DNA of 64,000 bases, from positions 60,494-124,493 of the forward strand of contig NZ_DGIR01000054.1 in the NCBI RefSeq assembly GCF_002386445.1, given 5' to 3'. Below the pieces are notes generated by a model. The model did no database searches. It was given only the letters and a program-made list of their open reading frames with translations, and was not told the origin of the DNA. Positions 26,875 to 35,852 of the stretch are shown piece after piece. Within the stretch, counting starts at the first letter, position 1. The number at the start of each line of letters is the position of its first letter. The DNA is from Pseudomonas sp. UBA4617 (GTDB lineage Bacteria; Pseudomonadota; Gammaproteobacteria; Pseudomonadales; Pseudomonadaceae). A program made the translations under genes and the position numbers.

Positions 26875-28770
26875 CTACAGCCAAGGTAAATCCGCAGCCG
26901 GCACCGGCCGCCCGAACCAGTACCCCTGCCCCAGCTGACACCGCTCCTGAAGCAGGAAGCTGGCCTGCTCGGCCTGCTCGATACCCTCGGCATGCACCTG
27001 CATGCCCATGCTGCGAGCCAGGGCGATGATCACCCGGACGATCGCGATATCGTCCTCGTCCTGCGGCAACCCGGCGACAAAGCCTTGATCGATCTTTAGC
27101 TTCTGCACCGGCAGACGCTTCAGCCGCAGCAGTGATGAATACCCGGTACCGAAGTCGTCGATGGCCAGGGTCACGCCCAGCTCACGCAGGCGATGCAATT
27201 GCTCCAGCGCCACCTCCGGGTCCTCCATCACCGCGCTCTCGGTCACCTCCAGCTCCAGCAAGGCCGGGGCCAGGCCGGTTTCGTGCAGCACCTCGGCCAC
27301 CTGCTGGTACAGCTCATGCTGGCCAAACAGACGGCTGGAAATGTTCACCGCCACGAACGCCAGCTGCCGGCCCTGACCTTGCCATTGCACCATCTGCCGA
27401 CATGCCTGGCGCAGCACCCAGGCGTCGATCTCGGCGATCAGCCCGGTGCGCTCGGCAATCGGGATGAACTCGCCCGGCGGCACCAGGCCGCGCTGCGGGT
27501 GCTGCCAGCGCACCAGTGCTTCGACCCCGACCGGGCGGCCGCTCGCCAGGTCGTGTACCGGCTGGTAGAACACCCGTAACTCGTCCTGCTCCAGCGCCCG
27601 GCGCAGTTCACCTGCAGTTTCGACCCGGTGCTGGGCGTGGGCGGTCAGCTCTTCGGTGTACAGCGCATAGCAGGCCCGCCCGTTGCTCTTGGCCTTGTAC
27701 AAGGCCGAGTCGGCGTTTCGCAGCAATTGCTCGGCACTCAGGGCGTCGCTGGGGAACAGGCTGATACCCGCGCTGACACTGATGAACAGGCGATGCCCCT
27801 CGAACAGGAACGGCTCGCGCATGCGCTCGATGATGCCCTGTGCCAGCTTGCCGGCCTGGCCGACCTGCTGGCAGTTCTCGGCCAGCACCCCGAACTCGTC
27901 GCCCCCCAGTCGCGCCAGGGTCACGCCGCTGCCCAGCACCTCGCCGAGGCGCTCGCCCACCAGCTTGAGCAACTGGTCGCCAATGGTGTGGCCAAGGCCG
28001 TCGTTGATGCTCTGGAAATGGTCGAGGTCCAGCAACAGCAGGGCACAGCCGCGCTTGTTGGCCTGAGCTGCGGTCAGGGCCTGCCCGACCCGGTCGGTGA
28101 ACAGCAGGCGGTTGGGCAGGCCGGTCAGCGGGTCGTGGTGGGCCAGGTAGGCCAGCTCCTGTTCCGAATGCTTGATCGCGCTGATGTCGCTGAACACCGC
28201 CACGTAGTGGCTGAGTTCACCTTCGTCGTCGTGAATGGCGCAGATGGTCTGCCATTGCGGGTAGATTTCGCCGCTCTTGCGCCGGTTCCAGATTTCGCCG
28301 CTCCACTCGCCCCTATCCGCCAGGGTGGCGTAGATCTGCTGATAGAACGCCAGGCCATGGCGGCCCGACTTGAACTTGTTCGGACGCTGGCCGATGACCT
28401 CATCCTGCTGGTAGCCGGTAATGCGCATGAAGGCCCGGTTGACGTGCACTATCAGGCCCTGGCGGTCGGTCACCAGCACGCCTTCCAGGGTACTGTCGAA
28501 CACGGCGGCAGCCATGCGTAGCCGCTCGCGGTCTTCGCAACGCAAACGCGCGCCACGGCCGATGAAGTTGAGCAGGCGCACCCGCGACACATAAATCAGC
28601 AAGGCACTGAACAGTACCCAGACCACCACGTTGATCTGTCGCCCCACGGTCTGTGCCAGTGGGTCGTCGGTCATGCTCTGCAGCACCACCTCGGCGAGCG
28701 TCAGCCAGAGGACCGATAGCACCACATACAGCGCAGCCATGCGCAAGGCGTCGCGAACGGAAACAGACAT
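26875..28770 (-). CDS. Membrane PAS-GGDEF-EAL protein (cyclic di-GMP turnover)
   Basis: A 631-residue inner-membrane signalling protein. Two membrane segments (about 11-33 and 47-64) are followed by a PAS domain (about 90-200), a GGDEF domain with intact GGDEF at 289-293, and an EAL domain with EAL at 417-419 and DDFGTGYSS further on. Catalytic motifs of both cyclase and phosphodiesterase are present, but the inhibitory RxxD site before GGDEF is absent. Net activity cannot be told from sequence. It is transcribed alone towards metI. Confidence 0.9.
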   Translation of the reverse strand: MSVSVRDALRMAALYVVLSVLWLTLAEVVLQSMTDDPLAQTVGRQINVVVWVLFSALLIYVSRVRLLNFIGRGARLRCEDRERLRMAAAVFDSTLEGVLVTDRQGLIVHVNRAFMRITGYQQDEVIGQRPNKFKSGRHGLAFYQQIYATLADRGEWSGEIWNRRKSGEIYPQWQTICAIHDDEGELSHYVAVFSDISAIKHSEQELAYLAHHDPLTGLPNRLLFTDRVGQALTAAQANKRGCALLLLDLDHFQSINDGLGHTIGDQLLKLVGERLGEVLGSGVTLARLGGDEFGVLAENCQQVGQAGKLAQGIIERMREPFLFEGHRLFISVSAGISLFPSDALSAEQLLRNADSALYKAKSNGRACYALYTEELTAHAQHRVETAGELRRALEQDELRVFYQPVHDLASGRPVGVEALVRWQHPQRGLVPPGEFIPIAERTGLIAEIDAWVLRQACRQMVQWQGQGRQLAFVAVNISSRLFGQHELYQQVAEVLHETGLAPALLELEVTESAVMEDPEVALEQLHRLRELGVTLAIDDFGTGYSSLLRLKRLPVQKLKIDQGFVAGLPQDEDDIAIVRVIIALARSMGMQVHAEGIEQAEQASFLLQERCQLGQGYWFGRPVPAADLPWL

Positions 28771-28917
28771 GTCGGGTGCGATAGCCCATCAGAAAGGAAG
28801 GGGCATTATAAAGGCTGAAACATGTCGTGACTTCCTATCTGAACGGTTGACTGGCTTTATTTCCTCACCAAGGGATAATCACCCCCTTCCCCCTGCATTT
28901 CGAGGGTATCTGCACCT

Positions 28918-30102
28918 ATGTGGTACAACGGCCTGCTCGACTTGTCGGCCTGGCAACTGGTCGGCATCACCTTGCTGATGACCCATGTGACCATTGTCAG
29001 CGTCACGGTCTACCTGCACCGCTACTCCGCGCACCGAGCCCTGGAGCTCAACGGCGTGCTAAAGCACTTCTTCCGTTTCTGGCTGTGGCTGACCACGGCC
29101 CAGAACACCCGCGAATGGACCGCCGTGCACCGCAAGCACCACGCCAAGTGCGAAACCCCCGAAGACCCGCACAGCCCGGTGTACAAGGGCCTGGGCACGG
29201 TGTTGCGCAAGGGCGCCGAGCTGTACCGGGAAGAGGCGCGCAACCCGGAAACCCTGCGCATCTACGGCAAGAACTGCCCGGACGACTGGATCGAGCGCAA
29301 CCTCTACTCGCGCTACAAGCTGGGCGGCATCGCGCTGATGGCGGTAATCGACCTGCTGCTGTTCGGCACCATCGGCATCACCATCTGGGCGGTGCAGATG
29401 ATGTGGATCCCGTTCTGGGCCGCCGGGGTGGTCAACGGCCTGGGCCATGCCCTTGGCTACCGCAACTTCGAATGCCGCGATGCCGCCACCAACCTGGTGC
29501 CATGGGGCATCCTCATCGGTGGCGAGGAGTTGCACAACAATCACCACACCTATCCCAACTCGGCCAAGCTGTCGGTCAGGCGCTGGGAGTTCGACATGGG
29601 CTGGGCGTGGATCCGCCTGTTCTGCCTGCTGCGCCTGGCCAAGGTCCAACGCGTGGCGCCCATCGCCCACCGGGTGGCCGGCAAGGCCAGCCTGGACATG
29701 GATACTGCCATGGCGATCCTCAACAACCGCTTCCAGATCATGGCCCAATACCGCAAGCTGGTGATCGGCCCGCTGGTCAAGCAGGAACTGGCCCGCGTCG
29801 ATGCCTCGGTGCGCCACCATTTCCGCCGCGCCAAGCGCCTGCTGTCGCGCGAGACCAGCCTGCTGCAGGACCGTCACCATGTACGTATCGAGTCGATGCT
29901 CGCACACAGCCAGGCGCTGAAGACCATCTACGAAAAACGCCTGGCGTTGCAGCAAATCTGGGCGCGCACCAGCGCCAATGGCCACGACATGCTGGCCGCC
30001 ATGAAAGACTGGGTCCACGAGGCCGAAACCAGCGGTATCCATGCCTTGCGCGACTTCGCGGCGCAACTCAAGACCTACTCGCTGCGCCCGACCGGCGCCT
30101 GA
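28918..30102 (+). CDS. Membrane fatty-acid desaturase (DesA/acyl-CoA desaturase family)
   Basis: A 394-residue diiron membrane desaturase. The three histidine boxes are HRYSAH (34-39), HRKHH (71-75) and HNNHH (206-210), in the order and spacing of delta-9 desaturases. Membrane segments flank them. The C-terminal 150 residues are soluble and helical, as in Pseudomonas DesA-type proteins. It should introduce a double bond into membrane acyl chains using O2, adjusting fluidity. It is followed by a GGDEF gene in the same direction. Confidence 0.88.
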   Translation: MWYNGLLDLSAWQLVGITLLMTHVTIVSVTVYLHRYSAHRALELNGVLKHFFRFWLWLTTAQNTREWTAVHRKHHAKCETPEDPHSPVYKGLGTVLRKGAELYREEARNPETLRIYGKNCPDDWIERNLYSRYKLGGIALMAVIDLLLFGTIGITIWAVQMMWIPFWAAGVVNGLGHALGYRNFECRDAATNLVPWGILIGGEELHNNHHTYPNSAKLSVRRWEFDMGWAWIRLFCLLRLAKVQRVAPIAHRVAGKASLDMDTAMAILNNRFQIMAQYRKLVIGPLVKQELARVDASVRHHFRRAKRLLSRETSLLQDRHHVRIESMLAHSQALKTIYEKRLALQQIWARTSANGHDMLAAMKDWVHEAETSGIHALRDFAAQLKTYSLRPTGA

Positions 30103-30245
30103 CCACCGTTGATCGGCACGCCCTCCTGGCAGGGCGTGCCGCCCGGAACTTCCCCCCGTCGCTTCCACTCGAATCTGGCACATCGCCCCGCGTGGCGGGC
30201 CGGATGCTGGCCGCACGCTTTCACGTCGAGACCTGCTTCGTGCAC

Positions 30246-31232
30246 ATGGCCAAGAACATTCCAACGACACTGCCCGGCACCCAACCTCCCGAGGCCGCCC
30301 AGACCTTGCTTGCGCTGCTTCACGCCCAAGGCGAGGTTGCTCGCCTGAGCGAGCGTGAGCAGTTGTTCAGCGCGCTGCTCGACAGCGTCAATGCGGTACT
30401 GTGGGCCTTCGACTGGGAAACCCGTCAGGTGCTGTACGTCAGCCCCGCCTATGAACGCATCTTCGGCCGCCCCGCCAGCCTGGTACTGGCCGACTACAAC
30501 GAGTGGCGCGACAGCATCTATCCCGACGACCTGGAATTCGCCGAACGCAGTCTGGCCCAGGTGCTGGTCAAGGGCTCGGTAGAAGACCGCGAGTACCGCA
30601 TCCTGAACGCCGATGGCCAGGTGCGCTGGCTGAGTGACAAGTGCTACATCAACCAGCAACGCGATGGTGACCGGGTAATCATCGTCGGCATTGCCGAGGA
30701 CATCACCGAAAAGAAGCAACTCGAAGGCGAACTGCAGCGGTTGGCCACTACCGACGTGCTGACCCAGAGCAGCAACCGCCGGCATTTCTTCGAATGCGCC
30801 CAGCAGGCCTTCGATAGCGCACGCGACGAAGGCACGCCGCTGGCTTTCCTGCTGCTGGACATCGACGACTTCAAGCGCATCAACGACAGTTACGGCCATC
30901 AGGAAGGCGACCAGGTGTTGCAACGCATCGCCGACAGCGGCAAGGCCGTGCTACGCCGTGGTGACCTGTTCGGGCGCATTGGTGGTGAGGAATTCGCGGC
31001 GGTGTTCCCTGGCTGCAACGCCCTGGTGGCCGAGCAGATTGCCGAACGTTTGCAGCGGCATATCCAGCGTTTGAGTTTCAGCCATGGCGAGCAGACCTAC
31101 GGCGTGACGGTGAGCCAGGGGGTGACCGCATTGACCGATGAAGATGTGGCGCTGGACAGCCTGTATGCGCGAGCCGACGCGGCGATGTACCAGGCCAAGC
31201 GCCAGGGCAAGAACCAGATCGTGCGCGCCTGA
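30246..31232 (+). CDS. PAS-GGDEF diguanylate cyclase
   Basis: A 328-residue cytoplasmic protein with a PAS domain plus PAC (about 40-155, VSPAYERIFGRPASL to VGIAEDITEKKQLE) and a GGDEF domain with active-site GGEEF at 246-250. The product-inhibition site RRGD (237-240) lies five residues before it, so this is likely an active, feedback-controlled cyclase. The start MAKNIPT is tentative: an in-frame ATG at 30204 is possible and neither has a strong ribosome site. The frame is open back through the desaturase gene but that part is a shadow. Confidence 0.87.
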   Translation: MAKNIPTTLPGTQPPEAAQTLLALLHAQGEVARLSEREQLFSALLDSVNAVLWAFDWETRQVLYVSPAYERIFGRPASLVLADYNEWRDSIYPDDLEFAERSLAQVLVKGSVEDREYRILNADGQVRWLSDKCYINQQRDGDRVIIVGIAEDITEKKQLEGELQRLATTDVLTQSSNRRHFFECAQQAFDSARDEGTPLAFLLLDIDDFKRINDSYGHQEGDQVLQRIADSGKAVLRRGDLFGRIGGEEFAAVFPGCNALVAEQIAERLQRHIQRLSFSHGEQTYGVTVSQGVTALTDEDVALDSLYARADAAMYQAKRQGKNQIVRA

Positions 31233-31262
31233 GCCGTGGCGCCGCTTGGCGGCTCCTGAACC

Positions 31263-32516
31263 TCAGCTGGAGCCCTCAGCCGTCGGCGGCTGTTCCTGCG
31301 CCTTCGCCTCCGGGTTCTCCGCCTTGCGCAACCGGCTCAGCTCCGGCAGGCCAACCTTCAGCAAACGCGCCGTCTTGCTGTCGGCCACCTTGTCCAGCCC
31401 CAGCCCGGCCGGCAGCCGCGCCAACTGCCCAGCCAGGTTCATGGCCAGGATCTCCCGCGAATACACCCCGCCACCCAGCTGGTAGATGGCCGCAATCAGC
31501 TCGCGCAATGCCAATGGCAACCGCCAGCGGGTGCGCAGCGCCGAGCCGAACGCAGCTCCAAACTCGTCGAGCGACCGCTGCACCTGGCCCTCATCCAGCT
31601 CGCCCCCAGCCAGCCGCCACTCCTGCAGGCAACGAAGCACTGCCAGGTCGCCCAGGCAATGCAGCAAACCTGCGCAGTAGCAACGCCCTTCGTCCAGTTC
31701 GAGCATACGTGCCAAGGTACGGCCATATTCGGCAGCATGCAGCGAAAGGTTCCAATACCGAGCTGCATGCTTCGTCAGCAACGGGTCGCTGAGGCGGGCA
31801 CTGCGTTTCAGAGTCATCCCCAGGACCAGGTTCATGCTCTGTGTGCTGCCAAGCTTGTTCAAGGCCTGCAACAACGTCTGCACCGGTGCTTCCCGGTGCA
31901 GCGCAGCGCTGTTGGCCGCAGCGATCAGAACGGCGGTGATCTGCGGGTCGTCATGCAGCTCCTCTTCAAGCACTTTCAGGTTCAGGCCTTGTGGGTTGAG
32001 CGCGCGCTTGAGCGCCGCCTGCACATCGGCCATCAGCGGCCCGCCATCGGCGCTGGCGCGACGTTGCTCAAGGTACGCCGGCAGGCTGGCACCCGCCTGC
32101 AAGGCTGGCGGCGGGCAGGCGACCTCTTCGTCAACGGAGAGCAACAGCTCTTCCAGGCGCTTGCGCAAATTGTCCAGGTTCAGCGGTTTGCTCAGGTATG
32201 CGGTCGGATGCAGGGGCAGGACCTCATGCACGCTTGCGCTGTCACTGCGGTTGCTCATGAGGATGAACGGCAACCCCGGCCCCCTGGCGCGGACCTTGCG
32301 CAACAGGTCGAGGCCATCGACACCGGCCAGTTCACGCGCGGCGATGATCAGGTCGGGCTTGCTCGAGAGCGCGCTCAGCGCCTGCTCGCCATCGGCGCAC
32401 ACCTGCAGGCGGGCATCGCAGCGCACGCTAAGCAGCATTTCGCTGAGCATGTCGCGTACCCAGGGGTCACCTTCGACGATCAGTACACTGGGTGGGGAGG
32501 GGTGCGCAGCGTTCAT
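31263..32516 (-). CDS. Degenerate receiver-HDOD protein
   Basis: A 417-residue protein with an N-terminal receiver-like domain (about 10-125) and a C-terminal HDOD domain (about 175-380). In the receiver, the residue aligned to the phosphorylated aspartate is alanine (A60 in PDLIIAARELAG) and the acidic pair on strand 1 reads EGD; the conserved lysine (K110, LSKPL) remains. It is therefore probably a pseudo-receiver not switched by phosphorylation. HDOD domains act in signalling without known catalysis. The start MNAAHPSP has AGGAG nine bases upstream. It converges with the diguanylate cyclase gene. Confidence 0.83.
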   Translation of the reverse strand: MNAAHPSPPSVLIVEGDPWVRDMLSEMLLSVRCDARLQVCADGEQALSALSSKPDLIIAARELAGVDGLDLLRKVRARGPGLPFILMSNRSDSASVHEVLPLHPTAYLSKPLNLDNLRKRLEELLLSVDEEVACPPPALQAGASLPAYLEQRRASADGGPLMADVQAALKRALNPQGLNLKVLEEELHDDPQITAVLIAAANSAALHREAPVQTLLQALNKLGSTQSMNLVLGMTLKRSARLSDPLLTKHAARYWNLSLHAAEYGRTLARMLELDEGRCYCAGLLHCLGDLAVLRCLQEWRLAGGELDEGQVQRSLDEFGAAFGSALRTRWRLPLALRELIAAIYQLGGGVYSREILAMNLAGQLARLPAGLGLDKVADSKTARLLKVGLPELSRLRKAENPEAKAQEQPPTAEGSS

Positions 32517-32610
32517 CGCCAAAACTCCTGAAAATCCCTGATTCAGTCCTTGCAGCTTGCCAAGCGAGTCCTGCCCACAACGATAGCGCCACCGTGGACG
32601 TTGCGGGCAT

Positions 32611-32637
32611 AAAAAAACCCGCCGAAGCGGGTTTTTT
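32611..32637. terminator. Bidirectional terminator after gabT
   Basis: The stem ACCCGC/GCGGGT with a CGAA loop has an A run on the left and a T run on the right, making a classical terminator on either strand. Its main role is to end gabT (stop 32653, minus strand). Confidence 0.9.
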
Positions 32638-32652
32638 CTGCAGCGCGTCACA

Positions 32653-33930
32653 TCAGGCGATTTCAGCGAAGCACTCTTCGATGATGGCCAGGCCCTTGTC
32701 CAGCAGCGCGTCTTCGGCGGTCAGCGGAACCAGGATCCGCAGGACATTGCCGTAGGTGCCGCAGGACAGCAGGATCAGGCCCTTCTCGCGGGCCTTGGCC
32801 ACAACCTGGCCAACAGCGGCAGCGTTTGGCGTGTGAGTGCCTTTCTCGAAGACTTCCACAGCGACCATCGAGCCCAGACCACGCACGTCGCCGATGATCG
32901 GGTACTTCTTCTGGATTTCGCGCAGGCCAGTGGTCAGGCGCTCACCGACAGCCTTGCTGCGGTCCAGCAGTTTCTCTTCTTCGAACACTTCGATCACGGC
33001 CAAGGCGGCAGCGCAAGCGATCGGCGAACCGGCATAGGTACCGCCCAGGCCGCCTGGGGCGATGGCGTCCATGTACTCGGCCTTGCCGCACACACCGGCC
33101 AGCGGGAAGCCGCCAGCGATGGATTTGGCGAAGGTGGTCAGGTCAGGCGCCACGCCCATCTGTTCCATGGCGAAGAAGGTGCCAGTACGGCCAGCACCAG
33201 TCTGTACTTCGTCGGCGATCAGCAGGATGCCGTGCTGGTCGCACAGGGCGCGCAGGCGCTGCATCAGCTCTTTCGGCGCTGGCAGGAAGCCGCCTTCGCC
33301 TTGTACCGGCTCGAGGATGATCGCGGCGATGTCGCGCGGCTCGGCGTCGTTCTTGAAGATGCGCTCGACCGAGGCGATGGCGTCGTCAACGCTGATACCG
33401 TGCAGTTCGCTGGGGAACAGGGCACGGAAGATGCCGCCCGGCATCAGGCCCATGCCAGCGGAGTACGGCACGACCTTGCCGGTCAGGCCCAGGGTCATCA
33501 TGGTGCGGCCGTGGTAGCCGCCGGTGAAGGCGATGACGCCAGCGCGGCCGGTAGCGGCACGGGCGATCTTGACGGCGTTTTCCACCGCTTCGGAGCCCGT
33601 GGTGACCAGCAGGGTCTTCTTGTCGAAGTTGCCCGGGACCAGCTTGTTGATCTTCTCGCACAGCGCTACGTAGGGTTCGTAGGCCAGCACCTGGAAGCAG
33701 GTGTGGCTGACCTTGGTCAGCTGCTCTTGCACGGCCGCAACCACTTTCGGGTGCAGGTGGCCAGTGTTGAGTACTGCGATGCCGCCGGCGAAGTCGATCA
33801 GTTCGCGGCCTTCAACGTCGATCACGGTCGAGTTCTTCGCGGTATCGACGAAGATCGGGTGGATCTGGCCAACGCCACGTGGGACGGCGGCGACACGACG
33901 TTGCATCAAGGATTCGTTGGTCTTGCTCAT
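32653..33930 (-). CDS. gabT: 4-aminobutyrate aminotransferase GabT
   Basis: A 425-residue class-III PLP aminotransferase that moves the amino group of GABA (and 5-aminovalerate in P. putida lysine catabolism) to 2-oxoglutarate, giving succinate semialdehyde. The PLP lysine is K269 in TTFAKSIAGG, preceded by the DEVQTGAGRTG motif. It follows gabD on the same strand, separated by 182 bp that include a possible attenuator hairpin. It ends at a strong terminator. Confidence 0.93.
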   Translation of the reverse strand: MSKTNESLMQRRVAAVPRGVGQIHPIFVDTAKNSTVIDVEGRELIDFAGGIAVLNTGHLHPKVVAAVQEQLTKVSHTCFQVLAYEPYVALCEKINKLVPGNFDKKTLLVTTGSEAVENAVKIARAATGRAGVIAFTGGYHGRTMMTLGLTGKVVPYSAGMGLMPGGIFRALFPSELHGISVDDAIASVERIFKNDAEPRDIAAIILEPVQGEGGFLPAPKELMQRLRALCDQHGILLIADEVQTGAGRTGTFFAMEQMGVAPDLTTFAKSIAGGFPLAGVCGKAEYMDAIAPGGLGGTYAGSPIACAAALAVIEVFEEEKLLDRSKAVGERLTTGLREIQKKYPIIGDVRGLGSMVAVEVFEKGTHTPNAAAVGQVVAKAREKGLILLSCGTYGNVLRILVPLTAEDALLDKGLAIIEECFAEIA

Positions 33931-34049
33931 AATGCCCTCATTGCGCCGTTCTGAATGGCGCTTTTATTCGGGGGTGGCTGGATGCGCTAGCGAACAGTAT
34001 TCGTTGATCGACTGCCGTGAACGTCCGGGCCACCAGGTACTGCGATGTC

Positions 34050-34088
34050 AAAAAGGCCAGCGAGACGTCGCTCTCGCGCCCCGCTGGC
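34050..34088 (-). terminator. Possible attenuator/terminator between gabD and gabT
   Basis: On the minus strand, a GCCAGCG/CGCTGGC stem (34056-34088), with smaller nested GCGAG pairing in the loop, is followed by a T5 run (complement of 34050-34054). It would reduce read-through from gabD into gabT. Confidence 0.45.
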
Positions 34089-34112
34089 AGAGGTAAAACC
34101 GTTACCGTGCGA

Positions 34113-35555
34113 TCAGATGCTGATGCACAGGTATTTGATTTCGAGGTAGTCCTCGATACCGTACTTGGAACCTTCGCGGCCCAGGCCGGAGGCCTTGATG
34201 CCACCGAACGGTGCCACTTCGTTGGAAATCAGGCCGGTGTTGATACCCACCATGCCGTATTCCAGCGCTTCGGCAACACGGAACACACGGCTCATGTCGC
34301 GCGCATAGAAGTACGAGGCCAGGCCGAACTCGGTGTCGTTGGACATGGCGATGACTTCGGCCTCGTCCTTGAAGCGGAACAGCGGCGCCAGCGGGCCGAA
34401 GGTTTCTTCCTTGGCGACGGCAGCGGTCTTCGGTACGTCGACCAGGATGGTCGGCTCGAAGAAGTTGCCTTCGATGATCTTGCCACCGGCCAGCACCTTG
34501 GCGCCCTTGCCGACGGCGTCTTCGATGTGCTCCTGGACCTTGGCCACAGCCTTGCCGTCGATCAACGGGCCGGTGGTGGTGCCTTCTTCCAGGCCGTTAC
34601 CGATCTTCAGCTTGGCAACAGCGGCGGCCAGCTTCTGGGCGAACGCGTCGTAGACGCCGTCCTGCACGTAGATACGGTTGGCGCAAACGCAGGTCTGGCC
34701 GTTGTTGCGGTACTTGGAAATGATCGCGCCCTCGACCGCCTTGTCCAGGTCGGCGTCGTCGAACACGATGAACGGGGCATTACCACCCAGCTCCAGGGAA
34801 ACCTTCTTGATGTCCTTGGCGCATTCTTCCATCAGCTGGCGACCGATTTCGGTCGAGCCGGTGAACGACAGCTTGCGCACCAGGGAGTTGCTGGTCAGCT
34901 CGCCACCCACTTCGCCGGCGCTGCCGGTAACCACGCTCAGCACGCCAGCCGGGATGCCGGCACGGTGGGCCAGTTCGACCAGGGCCAGGGCGGAGTAAGG
35001 GGTCTGCGAGGCCGGCTTGAGCACCATGGTGCAGCCAGCGGCCAGGGCCGGGCCGGCTTTACGGGTGATCATGGCGGCCGGGAAGTTCCACGGGGTGATA
35101 GCCGCGGTAACACCGATTGGCTGCTTGATGACGATCAGGCGCTTGTCTGGCTGGTGGCCAGGGATGGTGTCGCCGTAGACGCGCTTGGCTTCTTCGGCGA
35201 ACCACTCGATGAACGAGGCAGCATAGGCGATTTCGCCCTTGGCTTCGGCCAGCGGCTTGCCTTGTTCGGTGGTCATCAGGCGCGCCAGGTCGTCCTGGTT
35301 CTCGATCATCAGTTCGAACCAGCGACGCAGCTTGGCCGAGCGCTCTTTGGCGGTCAGGGCACGCCAGGCAGGCAGCGCCTTGTCGGCGGCTTCGATGGCG
35401 CGGCGGGTTTCCGCAGTGCCCATCTTCGGCACGGTACCGATGACTTCACCGGTGGCCGGGTTGGTCACCTTGATGGTCTGGCCGTTGTCCGCATCCAGCC
35501 ACTCACCATTGATGTAGGCTTGCTGGCGGAACAACTGAGCGTCTTTGAGCTGCAT
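34113..35555 (-). CDS. gabD: Succinate-semialdehyde dehydrogenase GabD
   Basis: A 480-residue NAD(P)+ aldehyde dehydrogenase that oxidises succinate (or glutarate) semialdehyde. The general base is E255 in LELGGNAPF and the nucleophile is C289 in NGQTCVCANR; the double-cysteine CVC is usual for GabD and can form a redox-sensitive disulfide. The start MQLKDAQL has GGGA upstream. It precedes gabT, giving the usual GABA catabolic pair. An inverted repeat at 35652-35700 is a candidate control site. Confidence 0.94.
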   Translation of the reverse strand: MQLKDAQLFRQQAYINGEWLDADNGQTIKVTNPATGEVIGTVPKMGTAETRRAIEAADKALPAWRALTAKERSAKLRRWFELMIENQDDLARLMTTEQGKPLAEAKGEIAYAASFIEWFAEEAKRVYGDTIPGHQPDKRLIVIKQPIGVTAAITPWNFPAAMITRKAGPALAAGCTMVLKPASQTPYSALALVELAHRAGIPAGVLSVVTGSAGEVGGELTSNSLVRKLSFTGSTEIGRQLMEECAKDIKKVSLELGGNAPFIVFDDADLDKAVEGAIISKYRNNGQTCVCANRIYVQDGVYDAFAQKLAAAVAKLKIGNGLEEGTTTGPLIDGKAVAKVQEHIEDAVGKGAKVLAGGKIIEGNFFEPTILVDVPKTAAVAKEETFGPLAPLFRFKDEAEVIAMSNDTEFGLASYFYARDMSRVFRVAEALEYGMVGINTGLISNEVAPFGGIKASGLGREGSKYGIEDYLEIKYLCISI

Positions 35556-35651
35556 GTCGGCTTCCCGAATTGTTGATTGTTGAAAAGCGCCCAAGGCAGG
35601 GCATCGAGCGTTTGAAATCTCAAACGAATGCTAAGCGGCTGCTGGGGTGTT

Positions 35652-35700
35652 GGACAATAGGCTGTTCGAAAAAAAGAACGAATGGTTGAACAGCCTGTCC
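35652..35700. promoter_or_regulatory. Inverted repeat upstream of gabD
   Basis: Arms GGACA-(3 nt)-GGCTGTTC (35652-35667) and GAACAGCC-TGTCC (35688-35700) flank an A-rich centre, about 100 bp upstream of gabD. The dyad looks like an operator for a dimeric regulator rather than a terminator, since no T tract is present. Confidence 0.45.
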
Positions 35701-35786
35701 GAAATGGTCGTTAGAGGTTAGACCATCGAGCGGAAGGAAATGTGAAAGCCGGAGGGCCTTGCCGTGACATTGTCGGCGCATGAGGG

Positions 35787-35814
35787 ATCGAGCGCCGCGC
35801 GGGCGGCGCTCGAT
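35787..35814. terminator. Hairpin downstream of the arylsulfotransferase gene
   Basis: Perfect 12-bp stem (ATCGAGCGCCGC and complement) with a GCGG loop, the same family as 26829-26856. It lies 38 bp after the arylsulfotransferase stop. Confidence 0.7.
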
Positions 35815-35852
35815 TTACGCATCCACGCACATCCACGTCAGACCCATAAAGC

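Noticed and set aside
28920..30245. In-frame upstream extension of the GGDEF protein through the desaturase gene
   Set aside because: The translation before MAKNIPT is low-complexity shadow sequence; the desaturase frame has all three histidine boxes.
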